Below, one piece after another: positions 33,981-42,511 of a stretch of 42,511 bases of DNA; the stretch's first letter is position 1; every line of letters starts with the position of its first letter. The stretch lies in the NCBI GenBank assembly GCA_944384185.1, contig CALWSM010000004.1:1-42511 (forward strand), in the 5' to 3' direction. The stretch comes from an uncultured Blautia sp. GTDB taxonomy: Bacteria > Bacillota > Clostridia > Lachnospirales > Lachnospiraceae. A model generated the notes under the pieces. The model worked only from the letters and a program-made list of their open reading frames with translations, had not been told where the DNA came from and ran no database searches. The translations under genes were made by a program, and so were the position numbers.

Positions 33981-35903
33981 CTAAACATCTAATTCTGCGT
34001 CCTGCGCATGGTCGTAAATAAAAGCTTTTCTGGGAGGGACCTCTGTTCCCATGAGCACCTCGGTCACCTCAGAAGCCATACGGGCGTCCTCGATCTCCAC
34101 CAGCCGAAGCCTGCGGGTTATGGGGTTCAGGGTAGTCTCCCAGAGCTGCTGAGCGTCCATCTCTCCCAGACCTTTATACCGCTGCAGGGTAAAGGGGCCT
34201 TTATGGGTCTTTCTGTACCGCTCCAGGGCCTTGTCGTCATAGAGGTATTCCTCCTGCCCTTTAGAAGGCATGGCCTTATATAAAGGAGGCATGGCAATAT
34301 ACACATGTCCCTCATAGATCAGTTCCGGCATAAACCGGTAAAAAAGCGTCAGCAAAAGAGTGGATATATGGGCGCCGTCCACATCTGCATCTGCCATGAT
34401 AATGATCTTGTCATAACGCAGCTTGGTAATATCAAAATCATTTCCGTAGCCTTCGGAAAAACCGCAGCCGAAAGCATTGATCATGGTTTTGATCTCTGCA
34501 TTGGCCAGCACCTTGTCGATAGTGGCCTTTTCCACATTCAGGATCTTTCCCCGGATGGGAAGGATCGCCTGAAAGCTTCTGTCCCTGGCCGTCTTGGCGC
34601 TTCCTCCGGCGGAATCTCCCTCTACGATAAAGATCTCGCAGACAGAAGGATCTCTCTTCTCGCAGTTTGCCAGCTTCCCGTTGGAATCAAAAGAATACTT
34701 CTGTTTTGTAAGAAGATTGGTCTTTGCCTTCTCCTCGGTTTTCCGGATCTTGGCAGATTTTTCCGCACAGGCCAGAATATTCTTCAGCACTTCCAGATTC
34801 CGGTCAAAATACAGTACGATCTCTTCTCCCGTGACTTTTCCTGTGGCTTTGGATGCATCCTGATTATCCAGCTTTGTCTTGGTCTGTCCCTCAAATCTTG
34901 GCGCAGGATGCTTGATGGAAACAACTGCCGTCATTCCGTTGCGGATATCCGCTCCGGTAAAGTTTGCGTCCTTTTCCTTCAGGATCCCCAGCTCTCTGGC
35001 GTAATTATTCATCACCGCCGTAAAGGTCGTCTTAAATCCGGTAAGATGGGTTCCTCCCTCTGCATTATAAATATTGTTGCAGAATCCCAGAACATTTTCC
35101 CTGAATTCATTGACATATTGGAGCGCCGCCGCCACTGTGATCCCGGCGCACTCTCCTTTAAAGTACACCGGCTCGTGGATGGGCTGGCTCTTCTTGTTCA
35201 GGTCCCGGATAAATCCTACGATCCCCTCAGGCTCATGATAAACGATCTCTTCCGGCTGCTCTCCCCGTTTATCCTGAAAAACAATGGTAAGCTCCGGATT
35301 CAGATAAGCCGTCTCATGAAGTCTGCTCTTCACCTCTGCCGCAGCGAATCTGGTCTTCTCAAAAATTTCCGGATCCGGCAGAAAATTCACCAGGGTTCCT
35401 GTAGCTTTTGTCTTTCCGATCTTCGGGAGCAGTCCATCCTCCAGCTGGATCACCGGGATTCCTCTTTCATACCGGTCATGATGGATATAACCGTCCCTGC
35501 TGATCTTTACATCCAGATAAGTAGACAGAGCGTTTACTACAGAAGAACCCACGCCGTGCAGACCGCCGCTGGTCTTGTATACAGAACTGTCAAATTTTCC
35601 TCCTGCATGAAGGGTAGTAAACACCAGCCGCTCCGCCGACATTCCTTTTTCATGCATACCTACGGGAATACCCCGGCCATTGTCTTCCACAGTAGCCGAA
35701 CCGTCTGCTTCCAGCGTCACCCGGACATTCGTACAGAATCCGGCCAGATGCTCATCTACTGCATTATCTACAATTTCATATATTAAATGGTTCAGCCCCT
35801 TACGGGAAACACTTCCGATATACATTCCCGGACGCTTCCGCACAGCTTCCAGGCCTTCCAGCACCGTGATACTGCTGGCATCATAAGTATTTTTCTTAGC
35901 CAT
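33981..35903 (-). CDS. parE: DNA topoisomerase IV subunit B (ParE/GyrB family)
   Basis: ATPase subunit of the type IIA topoisomerase, 640 aa. GHKL ATP-binding motifs are intact: YEIVDNAVDE (42-51), VEDNGRGIP (72-80), GGLHGVGSSVVNAL (113-126). The TOPRIM part has IFIVEGDSAGGSA, PIRGKILNVEKA and IIIMADADVDGAHI. The ParE name follows from the partner parC, since ParE and GyrB are alike. GGAAGGAAGG precedes the ATG. It lies 18 bp after the PAP2 gene. Confidence 0.86.
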   Translation of the reverse strand: MAKKNTYDASSITVLEGLEAVRKRPGMYIGSVSRKGLNHLIYEIVDNAVDEHLAGFCTNVRVTLEADGSATVEDNGRGIPVGMHEKGMSAERLVFTTLHAGGKFDSSVYKTSGGLHGVGSSVVNALSTYLDVKISRDGYIHHDRYERGIPVIQLEDGLLPKIGKTKATGTLVNFLPDPEIFEKTRFAAAEVKSRLHETAYLNPELTIVFQDKRGEQPEEIVYHEPEGIVGFIRDLNKKSQPIHEPVYFKGECAGITVAAALQYVNEFRENVLGFCNNIYNAEGGTHLTGFKTTFTAVMNNYARELGILKEKDANFTGADIRNGMTAVVSIKHPAPRFEGQTKTKLDNQDASKATGKVTGEEIVLYFDRNLEVLKNILACAEKSAKIRKTEEKAKTNLLTKQKYSFDSNGKLANCEKRDPSVCEIFIVEGDSAGGSAKTARDRSFQAILPIRGKILNVEKATIDKVLANAEIKTMINAFGCGFSEGYGNDFDITKLRYDKIIIMADADVDGAHISTLLLTLFYRFMPELIYEGHVYIAMPPLYKAMPSKGQEEYLYDDKALERYRKTHKGPFTLQRYKGLGEMDAQQLWETTLNPITRRLRLVEIEDARMASEVTEVLMGTEVPPRKAFIYDHAQDAELDV

Positions 35904-35921
35904 TCTAAGTTTCCTTCCTTC

Positions 35922-36461
35922 CTATAAATAATCCCTTTTGGTCCGTACGGCCTGCAGCTTCTTAGCCAGAGCGGCTCCAAGCCCACCGCAGGCCAGTCCC
36001 ATTACAGCTCCCGCCAGTACGTCCGTAGGAAAATGCACATAAAAATACAGCCGGGAGATTCCCATCAGCACTGCCAGGCAGACAGCACAGACCCCTGCTT
36101 TTTTCTGTCCCATAAAAAGCAATGCGCCTGCTGCGGCAAAAGAAGCCATCGTATGCCCTGAAGGAAAAGAGTAATCCTCCGGTATTTTCACCAGGACCTC
36201 TATGGATTCATTGATCCAGCAGGGTCTTGGGCGGGCCACCAAAGGCTTGAGAATCAAATTTGCAGCTACAAAATCAAGAAGCAGCGCCGTCAGTACAGCA
36301 ATCCCCCCGGGTCTCCTCCTCTCTATACAAAGGAGCACGCCTCCCAGAAGGATCCAGAACCAGCCCTTTTCTCCCAAAAATGTAACGAACCACATCAGAC
36401 TCGTCAGGAGCGGGGAATGTATACTTTGTAAGAAATCTAAAAATTCAAATTCCCATCCCAT
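35922..36461 (-). CDS. PAP2-family membrane phosphatase
   Basis: Integral membrane phosphatase of the type 2 phosphatidic acid phosphatase family. All three catalytic motifs are seen: KPLVARPRP, YSFPSGHTMASF and SRLYFYVHFPTDVLAG, set among about five membrane segments. Possible substrates are undecaprenyl pyrophosphate or phosphatidylglycerol phosphate; sequence alone cannot decide. GGAGG (36472-36476) lies 11 bases before ATG 36461 and only two before ATG 36470; the frame is open to 36521. I take 36461 (179 aa), which starts right at the first membrane region. It heads the parE-parC operon. Confidence 0.87.
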   Translation of the reverse strand: MGWEFEFLDFLQSIHSPLLTSLMWFVTFLGEKGWFWILLGGVLLCIERRRPGGIAVLTALLLDFVAANLILKPLVARPRPCWINESIEVLVKIPEDYSFPSGHTMASFAAAGALLFMGQKKAGVCAVCLAVLMGISRLYFYVHFPTDVLAGAVMGLACGGLGAALAKKLQAVRTKRDYL

Positions 36462-36539
36462 AAAATACATATCCTCCAAACAAACTTCCTGCCCGGGGCG
36501 TCTTTCCTTCCATTCTGTCATTCCCGGCAGGTCTTATGT

Positions 36540-36568
36540 ATCATATCTCATTTTTGCCAGATTTTCAA
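36540..36568 (-). promoter_or_regulatory. Proximal promoter of the PAP2-parE-parC operon
   Basis: Minus strand: TTGAAA (36563-36568), 17-base spacer, TATGAT (36540-36545). Confidence 0.55.
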
Positions 36569-36589
36569 ACTCTTTCTGCATCTGTCAAC

Positions 36590-36618
36590 ATTATCGAATG
36601 TATGTTCTCTTTTGTCAA
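36590..36618 (-). promoter_or_regulatory. Distal promoter of the PAP2-parE-parC operon
   Basis: Minus strand: perfect TTGACA (36613-36618), 17-base spacer, GATAAT (36590-36595). It is in tandem with a second promoter 50 bp downstream and divergent from the tRNA promoter. Confidence 0.7.
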
Positions 36619-36650
36619 GGAAAATTTTTTTTGTTTTTTTTAAAAGAGTG

Positions 36651-36679
36651 TTGACATTTCATATGGAATCATGTATTAT
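36651..36679 (+). promoter_or_regulatory. Promoter of tRNA-Glu
   Basis: Perfect TTGACA (36651-36656), 17-base spacer, TATTAT (36674-36679). A run of A and T tracts (36622-36645) directly upstream could act as an UP element, typical of strong stable-RNA promoters. Confidence 0.8.
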
Positions 36680-36689
36680 AATCAAGCAC

Positions 36690-36761
36690 GGTTCGTTGGT
36701 CAAGCGGTTAAGACGCCGCCCTCTCACGGCGGAAACACGGGTTCGATTCCCGTACGAACTG
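36690..36761 (+). tRNA. tRNA-Glu (anticodon CUC)
   Basis: Cloverleaf seen by eye: acceptor GGTTCGT pairs with ACGAACT (first pair G.U), D arm TTGGTCAAGCGGTTAAGAC, anticodon stem CCGCC/GGCGG around loop CTCTCAC with anticodon CTC, and T arm CGGGTTCGATTCCCG. Discriminator G at 36761. CCA is not encoded. It reads GAG codons; the more usual clostridial tRNA-Glu has UUC, so this is the second isoacceptor. It stands alone with its own promoter and terminator. Confidence 0.95.
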
Positions 36762-36768
36762 CTTTTAT

Positions 36769-36799
36769 GGGAAATACTTTGAGAAGTATTTCCCTTTTT
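36769..36799 (+). terminator. Terminator of tRNA-Glu
   Basis: Perfect 11-base arms GGGAAATACTT and AAGTATTTCCC around TGAG, followed by TTTTT. Confidence 0.93.
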
Positions 36800-36869
36800 C
36801 GTTTACATGAACTATTTTATCCGGTTTCCGGATCTGTTTCATGTTCTATTATTCACACAGGAGGCTGCC

Positions 36870-37724
36870 ATGGAAAAATTTATCGATCTTCATGTTCATT
36901 CTACTGCTTCAGACGGAACCCTGACTCCTTCACAGCTGGTCTCCCTGGCTGAAGAAAAAAAGCTGAGAGCTTTTGCCCTCACTGACCATGATACCACCGC
37001 CGGGTTAGAGGAAGCCCTGCTGGCCGCCGAGAATTCTCCCGTAGAAGTAATCCCGGGTATTGAACTGTCCACTACCTGGCAGGGCCGGGACGTGCACATT
37101 GTGGGATTGGATATGGATTATAAAAATTCCTATTTTCAGGAATCTCTCTCCCGGTTCCTGGATTCCAGAAACATACGGAACGAAAAGATCCTGTCCCTGC
37201 TCCAGAGAGAGGGGATCCCTATTACCGAAGCTTCTATGGCGGAAGCCTTTCCGGACAGCGTGTGGACCCGGGCCCATTTTGCCAGATATCTTCTGGATCA
37301 CAAATATGTAGGGTCTATGAACGAAGCTTTTGACCGGTATCTGGGGGATCACGCCAAATGTTATGTCCCCCGGGAAAAGGTTACGCCCTTTCAGGCCATC
37401 TCCCTGATCCATGAAGGCGGAGGCATTGCCGTCTTTGCCCACCCTGCCCTGTGCCGTTTGGATAAAGACCGGCTGGAAAGCCTGGCCGCCCAGCTAAAGC
37501 AGTCCGGACTGGAGGGAATCGAAGCCTATTATTCCACATATCGCCCTTCGGATGAGCAAAGGGTGATCCAGCTGGCTAAAAGACATGGACTGGCTCTTTC
37601 GGGCGGCAGTGATTTCCACGGGAGCAACAAGCCCCAGATCCAGCTTGGCACGGGAAAGGGAAATCTGAAGATCCCCTATTATATCCTGGAAAATCTCAGA
37701 CGGCATAGACATAACCGCCGATGA
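36870..37724 (+). CDS. PHP-domain phosphoesterase (RNase AM/YciV-like)
   Basis: A metal-dependent phosphoesterase of 284 aa from the PHP family. Metal-binding motifs: DLHVHSTASDG (6-16), ALTDHDTTAGL, PGIELSTTW, FAHPALC and GGSDFHGSNK at the C-terminus. Relatives hydrolyse 3',5'-nucleoside bisphosphates or trim 5' ends of short RNA; either is possible. ATG 36870 is chosen because CAGGAGG stands seven bases before it and the HVH motif then falls at the usual place; the frame is open to 36807. It converges on ppk and shares its terminator. Confidence 0.92.
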   Translation: MEKFIDLHVHSTASDGTLTPSQLVSLAEEKKLRAFALTDHDTTAGLEEALLAAENSPVEVIPGIELSTTWQGRDVHIVGLDMDYKNSYFQESLSRFLDSRNIRNEKILSLLQREGIPITEASMAEAFPDSVWTRAHFARYLLDHKYVGSMNEAFDRYLGDHAKCYVPREKVTPFQAISLIHEGGGIAVFAHPALCRLDKDRLESLAAQLKQSGLEGIEAYYSTYRPSDEQRVIQLAKRHGLALSGGSDFHGSNKPQIQLGTGKGNLKIPYYILENLRRHRHNRR

Positions 37725-37731
37725 AGACAAA

Positions 37732-37800
37732 GCAAAGGACTTTCTCCTCACAGGGAGAGCCGGCAGGCTCATATCCCCAAGAAAAGAAAGTCCTTTTTCT
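37732..37800. terminator. Bidirectional terminator between the PHP gene and ppk
   Basis: Eleven-base arms AAAGGACTTTC (37734-37744) and GAAAGTCCTTT (37786-37796), TTTCT following; the A's on the left arm serve the minus strand. A second hairpin GAGCC-GGCA-GGCTC lies in the loop. Confidence 0.85.
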
Positions 37801-37801
37801 T

Positions 37802-39940
37802 TTAGATTTCTTCCGGCGCTTCCGCCGGGATAAACATCCGGTCATGGCCGGGATTTATTTTTCTCTCCGCCTTATTGTGGGCCTCCTTACAAAAATACTC
37901 CTGGGAATTCACCAGTTGTTTTCCTCTCTTGTCAATCTTTTCATAGGTGCCGTCAGGCTGGAGGATATGTGCCTTCACATTATCTGCAAGCTGGATCCGG
38001 AGGATATGTTTTACTTCTTCTTTCAATCTCGGATCTTCTACCGGAAATACGATCTCCACACGTTTATCCAGGTTTCTAGGCATCCAGTCGGCGCTTCCCA
38101 TAAAGATCTGCTCTTTCCCGTCGCTGTAGAAATAAAAGATCCTGCTGTGTTCCAGGAAATTTCCCACAATAGAACGGACGGTAATGTTCTCGCTGACTCC
38201 CGGTATGCCTACCTTCAGGCAGCAGATCCCCCGGACGATCAGATCGATCTTTACCCCTGCTGCGCTTGCTGCATACAGGGCGGCGATCACATCCTTATCG
38301 CAAAGGGAGTTCATCTTAGCCACGATCCTGGCCTCTTTTCCTTCCTCCGCCCTTCTCTGCTCCATCTCGATGAGATGAAGGAATCTGTCCCGCATCCAGA
38401 TAGGCGCCACCACCAGTTTATTCCAACTCTTAGGCTCTGAGTATCCGGAAAGCATATTAAATACCGCTGTGGCGTCCTCTCCGATCTTTGCAGAGCAGGT
38501 CAGGATACCGCAGTCGGTATACTGTTTTGCCGTAGAATCATTATAATTGCCCGTTCCCAAATGCACATATCTGCGGATGCCTTCTTCCTCTTTACGCACA
38601 ACTAAAGTGATCTTGCTGTGGGTCTTCAGTCCCAAAAGCCCATAGATAACATGGCAGCCGGCCTTCTCCAGCTTCTTGGCCCAGACAATATTATTTTCCT
38701 CATCAAATCGGGCCTTCAGCTCTACAAGGACCGTAACCTGTTTCCCGTTTTCCGCCGCCTGGGCCAGGGCTGCGATGATCGGAGAATTTCCGCTGACCCG
38801 GTAAAGGGTCTGTTTGATCGCCAATACCTCCGGATCCCTGGACGCCTGGCGGACAAAGTCCACTACGGGATCAAAGCTCATATATGGGTGATGGAGAAGA
38901 ATATCCTGTCTGCGGATCTGGGTAAAGATATCCTCGTCTGTCATCATCTCTTTTACCGGCGCAGGGGTATAAGGAGCTACTTTCAGGTGGTCAAAGCCTT
39001 CCAGCTTATACATCTTCATCAGGAAAGTCAGGTCGAGGGGGCCGTTGATATAGTGGATATCCTCCTCTTTCATATCAAATTCCATTTTCAGGATCTTCAG
39101 CAGTCTGGAATCCATCTTTTCTTCCACATCCAGACGGATCACTTCCCCCCACTGCCTTTTCTTTAACTGCTTTTCAATCTCTGTAAGCAGATCTGCAGCT
39201 TCATCCTCGTCAATGGTCAGATCCGCATTCCGGATGATCCTGTAGGGACAGGTGCAAACTACCCGATTGCTCAAAAACAATTTTCCAATATTTCTCTCAA
39301 TGATCTCTTCCAGAAGCACCACTGTGGTCTTATCCTTCTTATCTCCCGGGATCTCAATGATCCTTGGAAGCACAGAGGGAACCTGAACCGTGGCAAATTC
39401 CAGTTCTTCCTTATCCTTTTTCCCTTTTTTTGCGATCAGAGCTCCGATGTTTAAGGTTTTATTCCGCACCAGAGGGAAAGGTCTTGCGCTGTCCATGGCC
39501 ATAGGCGTCAGGACAGGATAAACCGCCTCTTCAAAATACTTATCCACAAAGGCCTGCTGATCTTCCGCAAGATCCTCGTGCTTCTCTACCACCTTTACTC
39601 CCGCTTTTTTCAGCGACGGAAGAAGGGAACGGTTATAAGTGCTGTACTGGGCCTGGATAAATTTCTTCACCTCTGGAGCCAGAGCTTTCAGCTGTTCCTT
39701 AGGCGTCATCCCTGCAATATCCGGTTTTGTATACTTTGCATGGACCATATCCTTTAAAGACGCTACCCGGACCATGAAAAATTCATCCAGATTCGATGCG
39801 GTGATACTTAAAAATTTCAATCTTTCAAATAACGGAATGCTTTTGTCTCTGGCCTCTGAGAGAACCCTCTCATTGAATCCCAGCCAGCTGATCTCTCTGT
39901 TCCAATAATATTCTGGTTTCGTATATGCTTTATAATCCAT
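37802..39940 (-). CDS. ppk: Polyphosphate kinase 1
   Basis: Makes inorganic polyphosphate from ATP, reversibly. The 712 aa cover the PPK1 domains: N-terminal (NREISWLGFNERVLSEA 14-30), head domain, and two phospholipase-D-like catalytic domains with the autophosphorylated H441 in LLGLKTHSKITLVVRK, then YVHLGTGNYNDSTAKQYTD. AGGAGG lies before the ATG. It follows ppx by 12 bp, so synthesis and hydrolysis of polyphosphate are on one transcript. Confidence 0.97.
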   Translation of the reverse strand: MDYKAYTKPEYYWNREISWLGFNERVLSEARDKSIPLFERLKFLSITASNLDEFFMVRVASLKDMVHAKYTKPDIAGMTPKEQLKALAPEVKKFIQAQYSTYNRSLLPSLKKAGVKVVEKHEDLAEDQQAFVDKYFEEAVYPVLTPMAMDSARPFPLVRNKTLNIGALIAKKGKKDKEELEFATVQVPSVLPRIIEIPGDKKDKTTVVLLEEIIERNIGKLFLSNRVVCTCPYRIIRNADLTIDEDEAADLLTEIEKQLKKRQWGEVIRLDVEEKMDSRLLKILKMEFDMKEEDIHYINGPLDLTFLMKMYKLEGFDHLKVAPYTPAPVKEMMTDEDIFTQIRRQDILLHHPYMSFDPVVDFVRQASRDPEVLAIKQTLYRVSGNSPIIAALAQAAENGKQVTVLVELKARFDEENNIVWAKKLEKAGCHVIYGLLGLKTHSKITLVVRKEEEGIRRYVHLGTGNYNDSTAKQYTDCGILTCSAKIGEDATAVFNMLSGYSEPKSWNKLVVAPIWMRDRFLHLIEMEQRRAEEGKEARIVAKMNSLCDKDVIAALYAASAAGVKIDLIVRGICCLKVGIPGVSENITVRSIVGNFLEHSRIFYFYSDGKEQIFMGSADWMPRNLDKRVEIVFPVEDPRLKEEVKHILRIQLADNVKAHILQPDGTYEKIDKRGKQLVNSQEYFCKEAHNKAERKINPGHDRMFIPAEAPEEI

Positions 39941-39952
39941 TGTCCCAGCCTC

Positions 39953-41497
39953 CTACTTTTGTTTCTTTCTCTTCAATACCGGACGGATACTGAAAATCTC
40001 TTCAAAGAAATCCGCAGCTTCTGTAAGCAGCGCCTTCTCCAAAGTCAGATCTGCCTTTGCACTTACCCTCATGATCAATTCCTGGTCTTTCATAGAAGTA
40101 CTGATCTCTTCAATTTTCTGTTTATGGCTTCTGTCCAGCACATTTGCCACCCGCATGATCGCTGTCAGCTTAGCGACCTTCATATAGTCCTTGCGATCGA
40201 TCATGGCTTTAGAATCCGCCTCGTTATAGTATTCAAAAGGCATCTTGATAAATTTCACCACATTAGCGATCAGTTCCCGCTCTGCATGGGAAAGGCCGAT
40301 GATCTCCGTGGACATGATGATCTCGTAAGCGCACTGGGAAGAATTGCTGGAGCTGATAAAGTTTCCGCAGTCATGGAGGATTGCGGCAATCTGAAGAAGC
40401 AGCCGCTCTCTTGCGCCCATACCATGTACTTTCTTCATTCCGTCAAAAATCGCCAGAGCATTTTTCAGCACACACTGGGTATGGCTTTTTCCGCTCATAT
40501 ATCTCTTTCCGATATTTTTTGCGGAAACGATAATATCGTCTTCAAAGTTATGCCTGCTCTTTATAAACTTATGCTTTTCCGCATAATCATAAGAAATACC
40601 GTCGTTGAGCTGGGTACCGGGCAGCCACATGGTCTGAGCTCCCAGTTCCTCTACAAATACCCGGTATATGATCATTGCCGGAATCAGGATCTCTGCATAT
40701 TCCAGAGAAACATCAAGGGAAACAGAAATCTCCTCAGGCGAACGGTTCACCACCCACTGGTACTCTTCCATAAAAACATCATAGCTTACCGTGCGGTTTT
40801 CCTTCATACTCTGTTTATCCTCAAAGAGCTTGTCCAAAAAAGAGTCTCCCATAAGGATGATATTATCTATTTTTCTATCTTTCAGATGAAGCTTTTTAAA
40901 CCCAAGGATCTGATTATGTACCAGCTCCTCCACCATTTTCTCATAATGGGTGGTTTCTTTTTCTACAGGGTACAGGATTTCTCTAACCCGGAGACTGCCC
41001 AGCATAAAACGCTGTGTAGTCACCAGCGCATCTTTATCAAAAAGGGAAATCTGCATATTTCCTCCGCCCACTTCAATAATAGCGGTTCCCTTCTGGATCA
41101 TTTTCGTAAAGGATTCTTCTTTTGCCGCCACAGATTTGTAACCGAAAAATCTCTGCTCAGAATTGCTGAGTATCTCTACCCGGATACCGGTCTTCTGATA
41201 AACCTGTTCCAAGACGATCCAGACATTTTCCGCCTCCTGCAGCGTGCTGGTGGCACAGGCCCTGTAGCTTTCTACCTGGTATCCCTCCATGATATTTGCA
41301 AAATCCTTGAGAATATGGCAAAGCTGGCTGGCGGTATCAAAAGCGATCTTCCCTTTGCCGTAAGTATCTCTTCCGATTTCAAGCCTCTGGCGGATTTCAT
41401 CCACCTGGCGGATTCCTATTCTGGACGACATTTCATAGATATCCATGCACACGCTATAGGAACCTACGTCAATGGCTGCAAATGTTGTAATTCCCAT
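39953..41497 (-). CDS. ppx: Exopolyphosphatase / GppA-family phosphatase with HD domain
   Basis: Cleaves terminal phosphates from polyphosphate and, in some relatives, pppGpp. The 514 aa have an actin-like ATPase fold at residues 1-300 (FAAIDVGSYSVCMDIYEM, IIEVGGGNMQISLF) and a C-terminal HD-type domain (about 320-490, ILHDCGNFISSSN). The usual GEEEA motif region reads SNSEQRFFGYKS, as in a subset of clostridial members. GGAGGAG precedes the ATG. It lies between the patatin-like gene and ppk. Confidence 0.9.
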   Translation of the reverse strand: MGITTFAAIDVGSYSVCMDIYEMSSRIGIRQVDEIRQRLEIGRDTYGKGKIAFDTASQLCHILKDFANIMEGYQVESYRACATSTLQEAENVWIVLEQVYQKTGIRVEILSNSEQRFFGYKSVAAKEESFTKMIQKGTAIIEVGGGNMQISLFDKDALVTTQRFMLGSLRVREILYPVEKETTHYEKMVEELVHNQILGFKKLHLKDRKIDNIILMGDSFLDKLFEDKQSMKENRTVSYDVFMEEYQWVVNRSPEEISVSLDVSLEYAEILIPAMIIYRVFVEELGAQTMWLPGTQLNDGISYDYAEKHKFIKSRHNFEDDIIVSAKNIGKRYMSGKSHTQCVLKNALAIFDGMKKVHGMGARERLLLQIAAILHDCGNFISSSNSSQCAYEIIMSTEIIGLSHAERELIANVVKFIKMPFEYYNEADSKAMIDRKDYMKVAKLTAIMRVANVLDRSHKQKIEEISTSMKDQELIMRVSAKADLTLEKALLTEAADFFEEIFSIRPVLKRKKQK

Positions 41498-41570
41498 TTC
41501 TCCCTTCTCCTCCTCATCCGTTCTTTCTTCCCTCTTCAGACAGGGGCGTCACTGCTCCTTCCCGGATATT

Positions 41571-42434
41571 TCAGATTTTTTCCAGGAATTCTTTCAGTTT
41601 TCCGTACTCTTTTTCTGCTGTGTGATACCCCTCCTGATAAAGAGCTTCTAATTTCTCCCGGTCTTTCTCAATTCTGCCGATTTCCACCGGTTTCTCAGGG
41701 CAGATAATAAATACTCTGCCTGCCTTCTCCTCCCGGGTCAGATAATCCAGGGTTTCATTGTAACGGACATGCCGATCCTTCATCCGCTCCACAAGCTTGG
41801 GGAATTCTTTCTGATACCGGAGCCTGATAAGAGGCATCGCTTTATTGGGGCCTTTCCTGTAACCCCGGTCTCTTGTAAGGACCACTACTGTTTTCTCATT
41901 TCCAAGCTCCTGAGATTTTCTCACCGGTATGGAGTCTACGATCCCGCCGTCCAGATAAGGCTGTTTTCTGATCCAGACGGTTCTGGACAAAAGAGGAAGG
42001 GAGCTGGAAGCCCGGACATAATGGATCCCTTTATGCATATCATCGATTTTTTTATACTCTGCTTCCCCTGTCCGGCAGTTCGTAACTACCGCATAGAATT
42101 CAGTAGGATTCTGGTCATAGGTTTCATAGTCATAGGGATTCAGCTCCTCGGGAATTTTCCGGTAACACATATCCACCCCAAATAAGTCTCCTGTTTTCAC
42201 CAGGCTTTTAAAACTGCAGTAATCCTCATCGTCTAAGTAATCTGTATTTGTCTCAAATCCTCTCCTTCTCTGCTTGGAAAGGTAGCTGCAGGCGTGACAG
42301 GCGCCGGCGGACACCCCAAGACAGGTGTGAAAGGCAATATCCTTATCCAGGAAGAAATCCAGCACTCCGGCGGTAAAAGCTCCCCGCATGCCGCCTCCCT
42401 CCAGGACAAGACCTGTTTTACTGTACCAACTCAT
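41571..42434 (-). CDS. Patatin-like phospholipase (RssA/YjjU family)
   Basis: A serine lipid acyl hydrolase of 287 aa. Patatin motifs: oxyanion loop LEGGGMRGAF (11-20), nucleophile S42 in GVSAG, and D162 in the DGG motif (LDGGIVDS). No signal peptide or membrane segment is visible, so it is probably cytoplasmic or peripheral on the membrane. It is the first gene of the run leading to ppx (73 bp gap) and ppk. What links lipid hydrolysis to polyphosphate is unknown. Confidence 0.9.
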   Translation of the reverse strand: MSWYSKTGLVLEGGGMRGAFTAGVLDFFLDKDIAFHTCLGVSAGACHACSYLSKQRRRGFETNTDYLDDEDYCSFKSLVKTGDLFGVDMCYRKIPEELNPYDYETYDQNPTEFYAVVTNCRTGEAEYKKIDDMHKGIHYVRASSSLPLLSRTVWIRKQPYLDGGIVDSIPVRKSQELGNEKTVVVLTRDRGYRKGPNKAMPLIRLRYQKEFPKLVERMKDRHVRYNETLDYLTREEKAGRVFIICPEKPVEIGRIEKDREKLEALYQEGYHTAEKEYGKLKEFLEKI

Positions 42435-42463
42435 AAAGTCCCTTCTTTCTGTTCATTATTCTT

Positions 42464-42469
42464 ATTGTA
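42464..42469 (-). promoter_or_regulatory. -10 element for the patatin-ppx-ppk operon
   Basis: Minus strand: TGT then TACAAT, an extended -10. The matching -35 17 bases upstream (TTTTTA) is poor. Only 42 bases of sequence remain beyond it. Confidence 0.5.
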
Positions 42470-42511
42470 ACACGAAAACATGCAGTTAAAAAGTTAAATC
42501 CTTTTAAAAAA

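Noticed and set aside
34305..35786. 493-aa open frame opposite parE
   Set aside because: Shadow of parE, no start signals, no motifs.
39959..41707. 582-aa open frame opposite ppx
   Set aside because: Shadow of ppx running past both ends of that gene; composition rich in Phe, His, Ser and Cys as in reverse-strand readings.

Overview
The window looks like chromosomal core DNA from a low-to-mid GC anaerobic Bacillota, most likely a gut Lachnospiraceae (Clostridia). The clues are AGGAGG-type ribosome binding sites, Gram-positive -35/-10 promoters, the clostridial order rimP-nusA-rnpM-ylxQ-infB-rbfA-nrnA-truB-ribF-rpsO-pnp, FabV as enoyl reductase, a ferredoxin-tailed aldo-keto reductase, and uronate use through a TRAP transporter. 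I see no prophage, insertion sequence, rRNA or CRISPR array. No gene-free stretch exceeds 300 bases; the larger gaps (6699-6962, 16675-16895, 30292-30486, 36462-36689) hold promoters, operators, RNA leaders or a tRNA promoter.

1-10000: an Fe-S aldo-keto reductase converges on a hexuronate locus. On the minus strand run a LacI regulator, a three-part TRAP transporter and uxaC. On the plus strand, divergently, run uxaA and uxaB. Two identical 16-bp operators, 170 bp apart, sit just downstream of the two divergent promoters. Together these genes import galacturonate/glucuronate and carry galacturonate through tagaturonate and altronate to 2-keto-3-deoxygluconate; the kinase and aldolase that finish the route are not here.

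10000-19300: a GNAT acetyltransferase, then a lone fabH and a lone fabV, each with its own promoter and a FabT-like palindrome at the transcription start. Between them lies a minus-strand operon of a ClC antiporter, a GH13 glycogen-debranching-like protein that has lost its catalytic nucleophile and acid/base, a DUF5662 protein and a DUF4203-like membrane protein. A DUF1292 protein with a four-cysteine N-terminus is divergent from clc. A dUTPase precedes fabV.

19300-30500: the transcription, translation and RNA-decay block (all minus strand), with structured leaders before rimP, rpsO and pnp.

30500-36700: an operon of a PAP2 phosphatase, topoisomerase IV (parE, parC) and a transglutaminase-like lipoprotein; a tRNA-Glu(CUC) is divergent.

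36700-42511: a PHP phosphoesterase converges on a polyphosphate operon (patatin-like phospholipase, ppx/gppA, ppk).

Best leads for something new: the catalytically dead GH13 protein and its operon, the pseudoknot-capable clc leader, the shared FabT-like boxes, and the RNA leaders of the rimP, rpsO and pnp transcripts.
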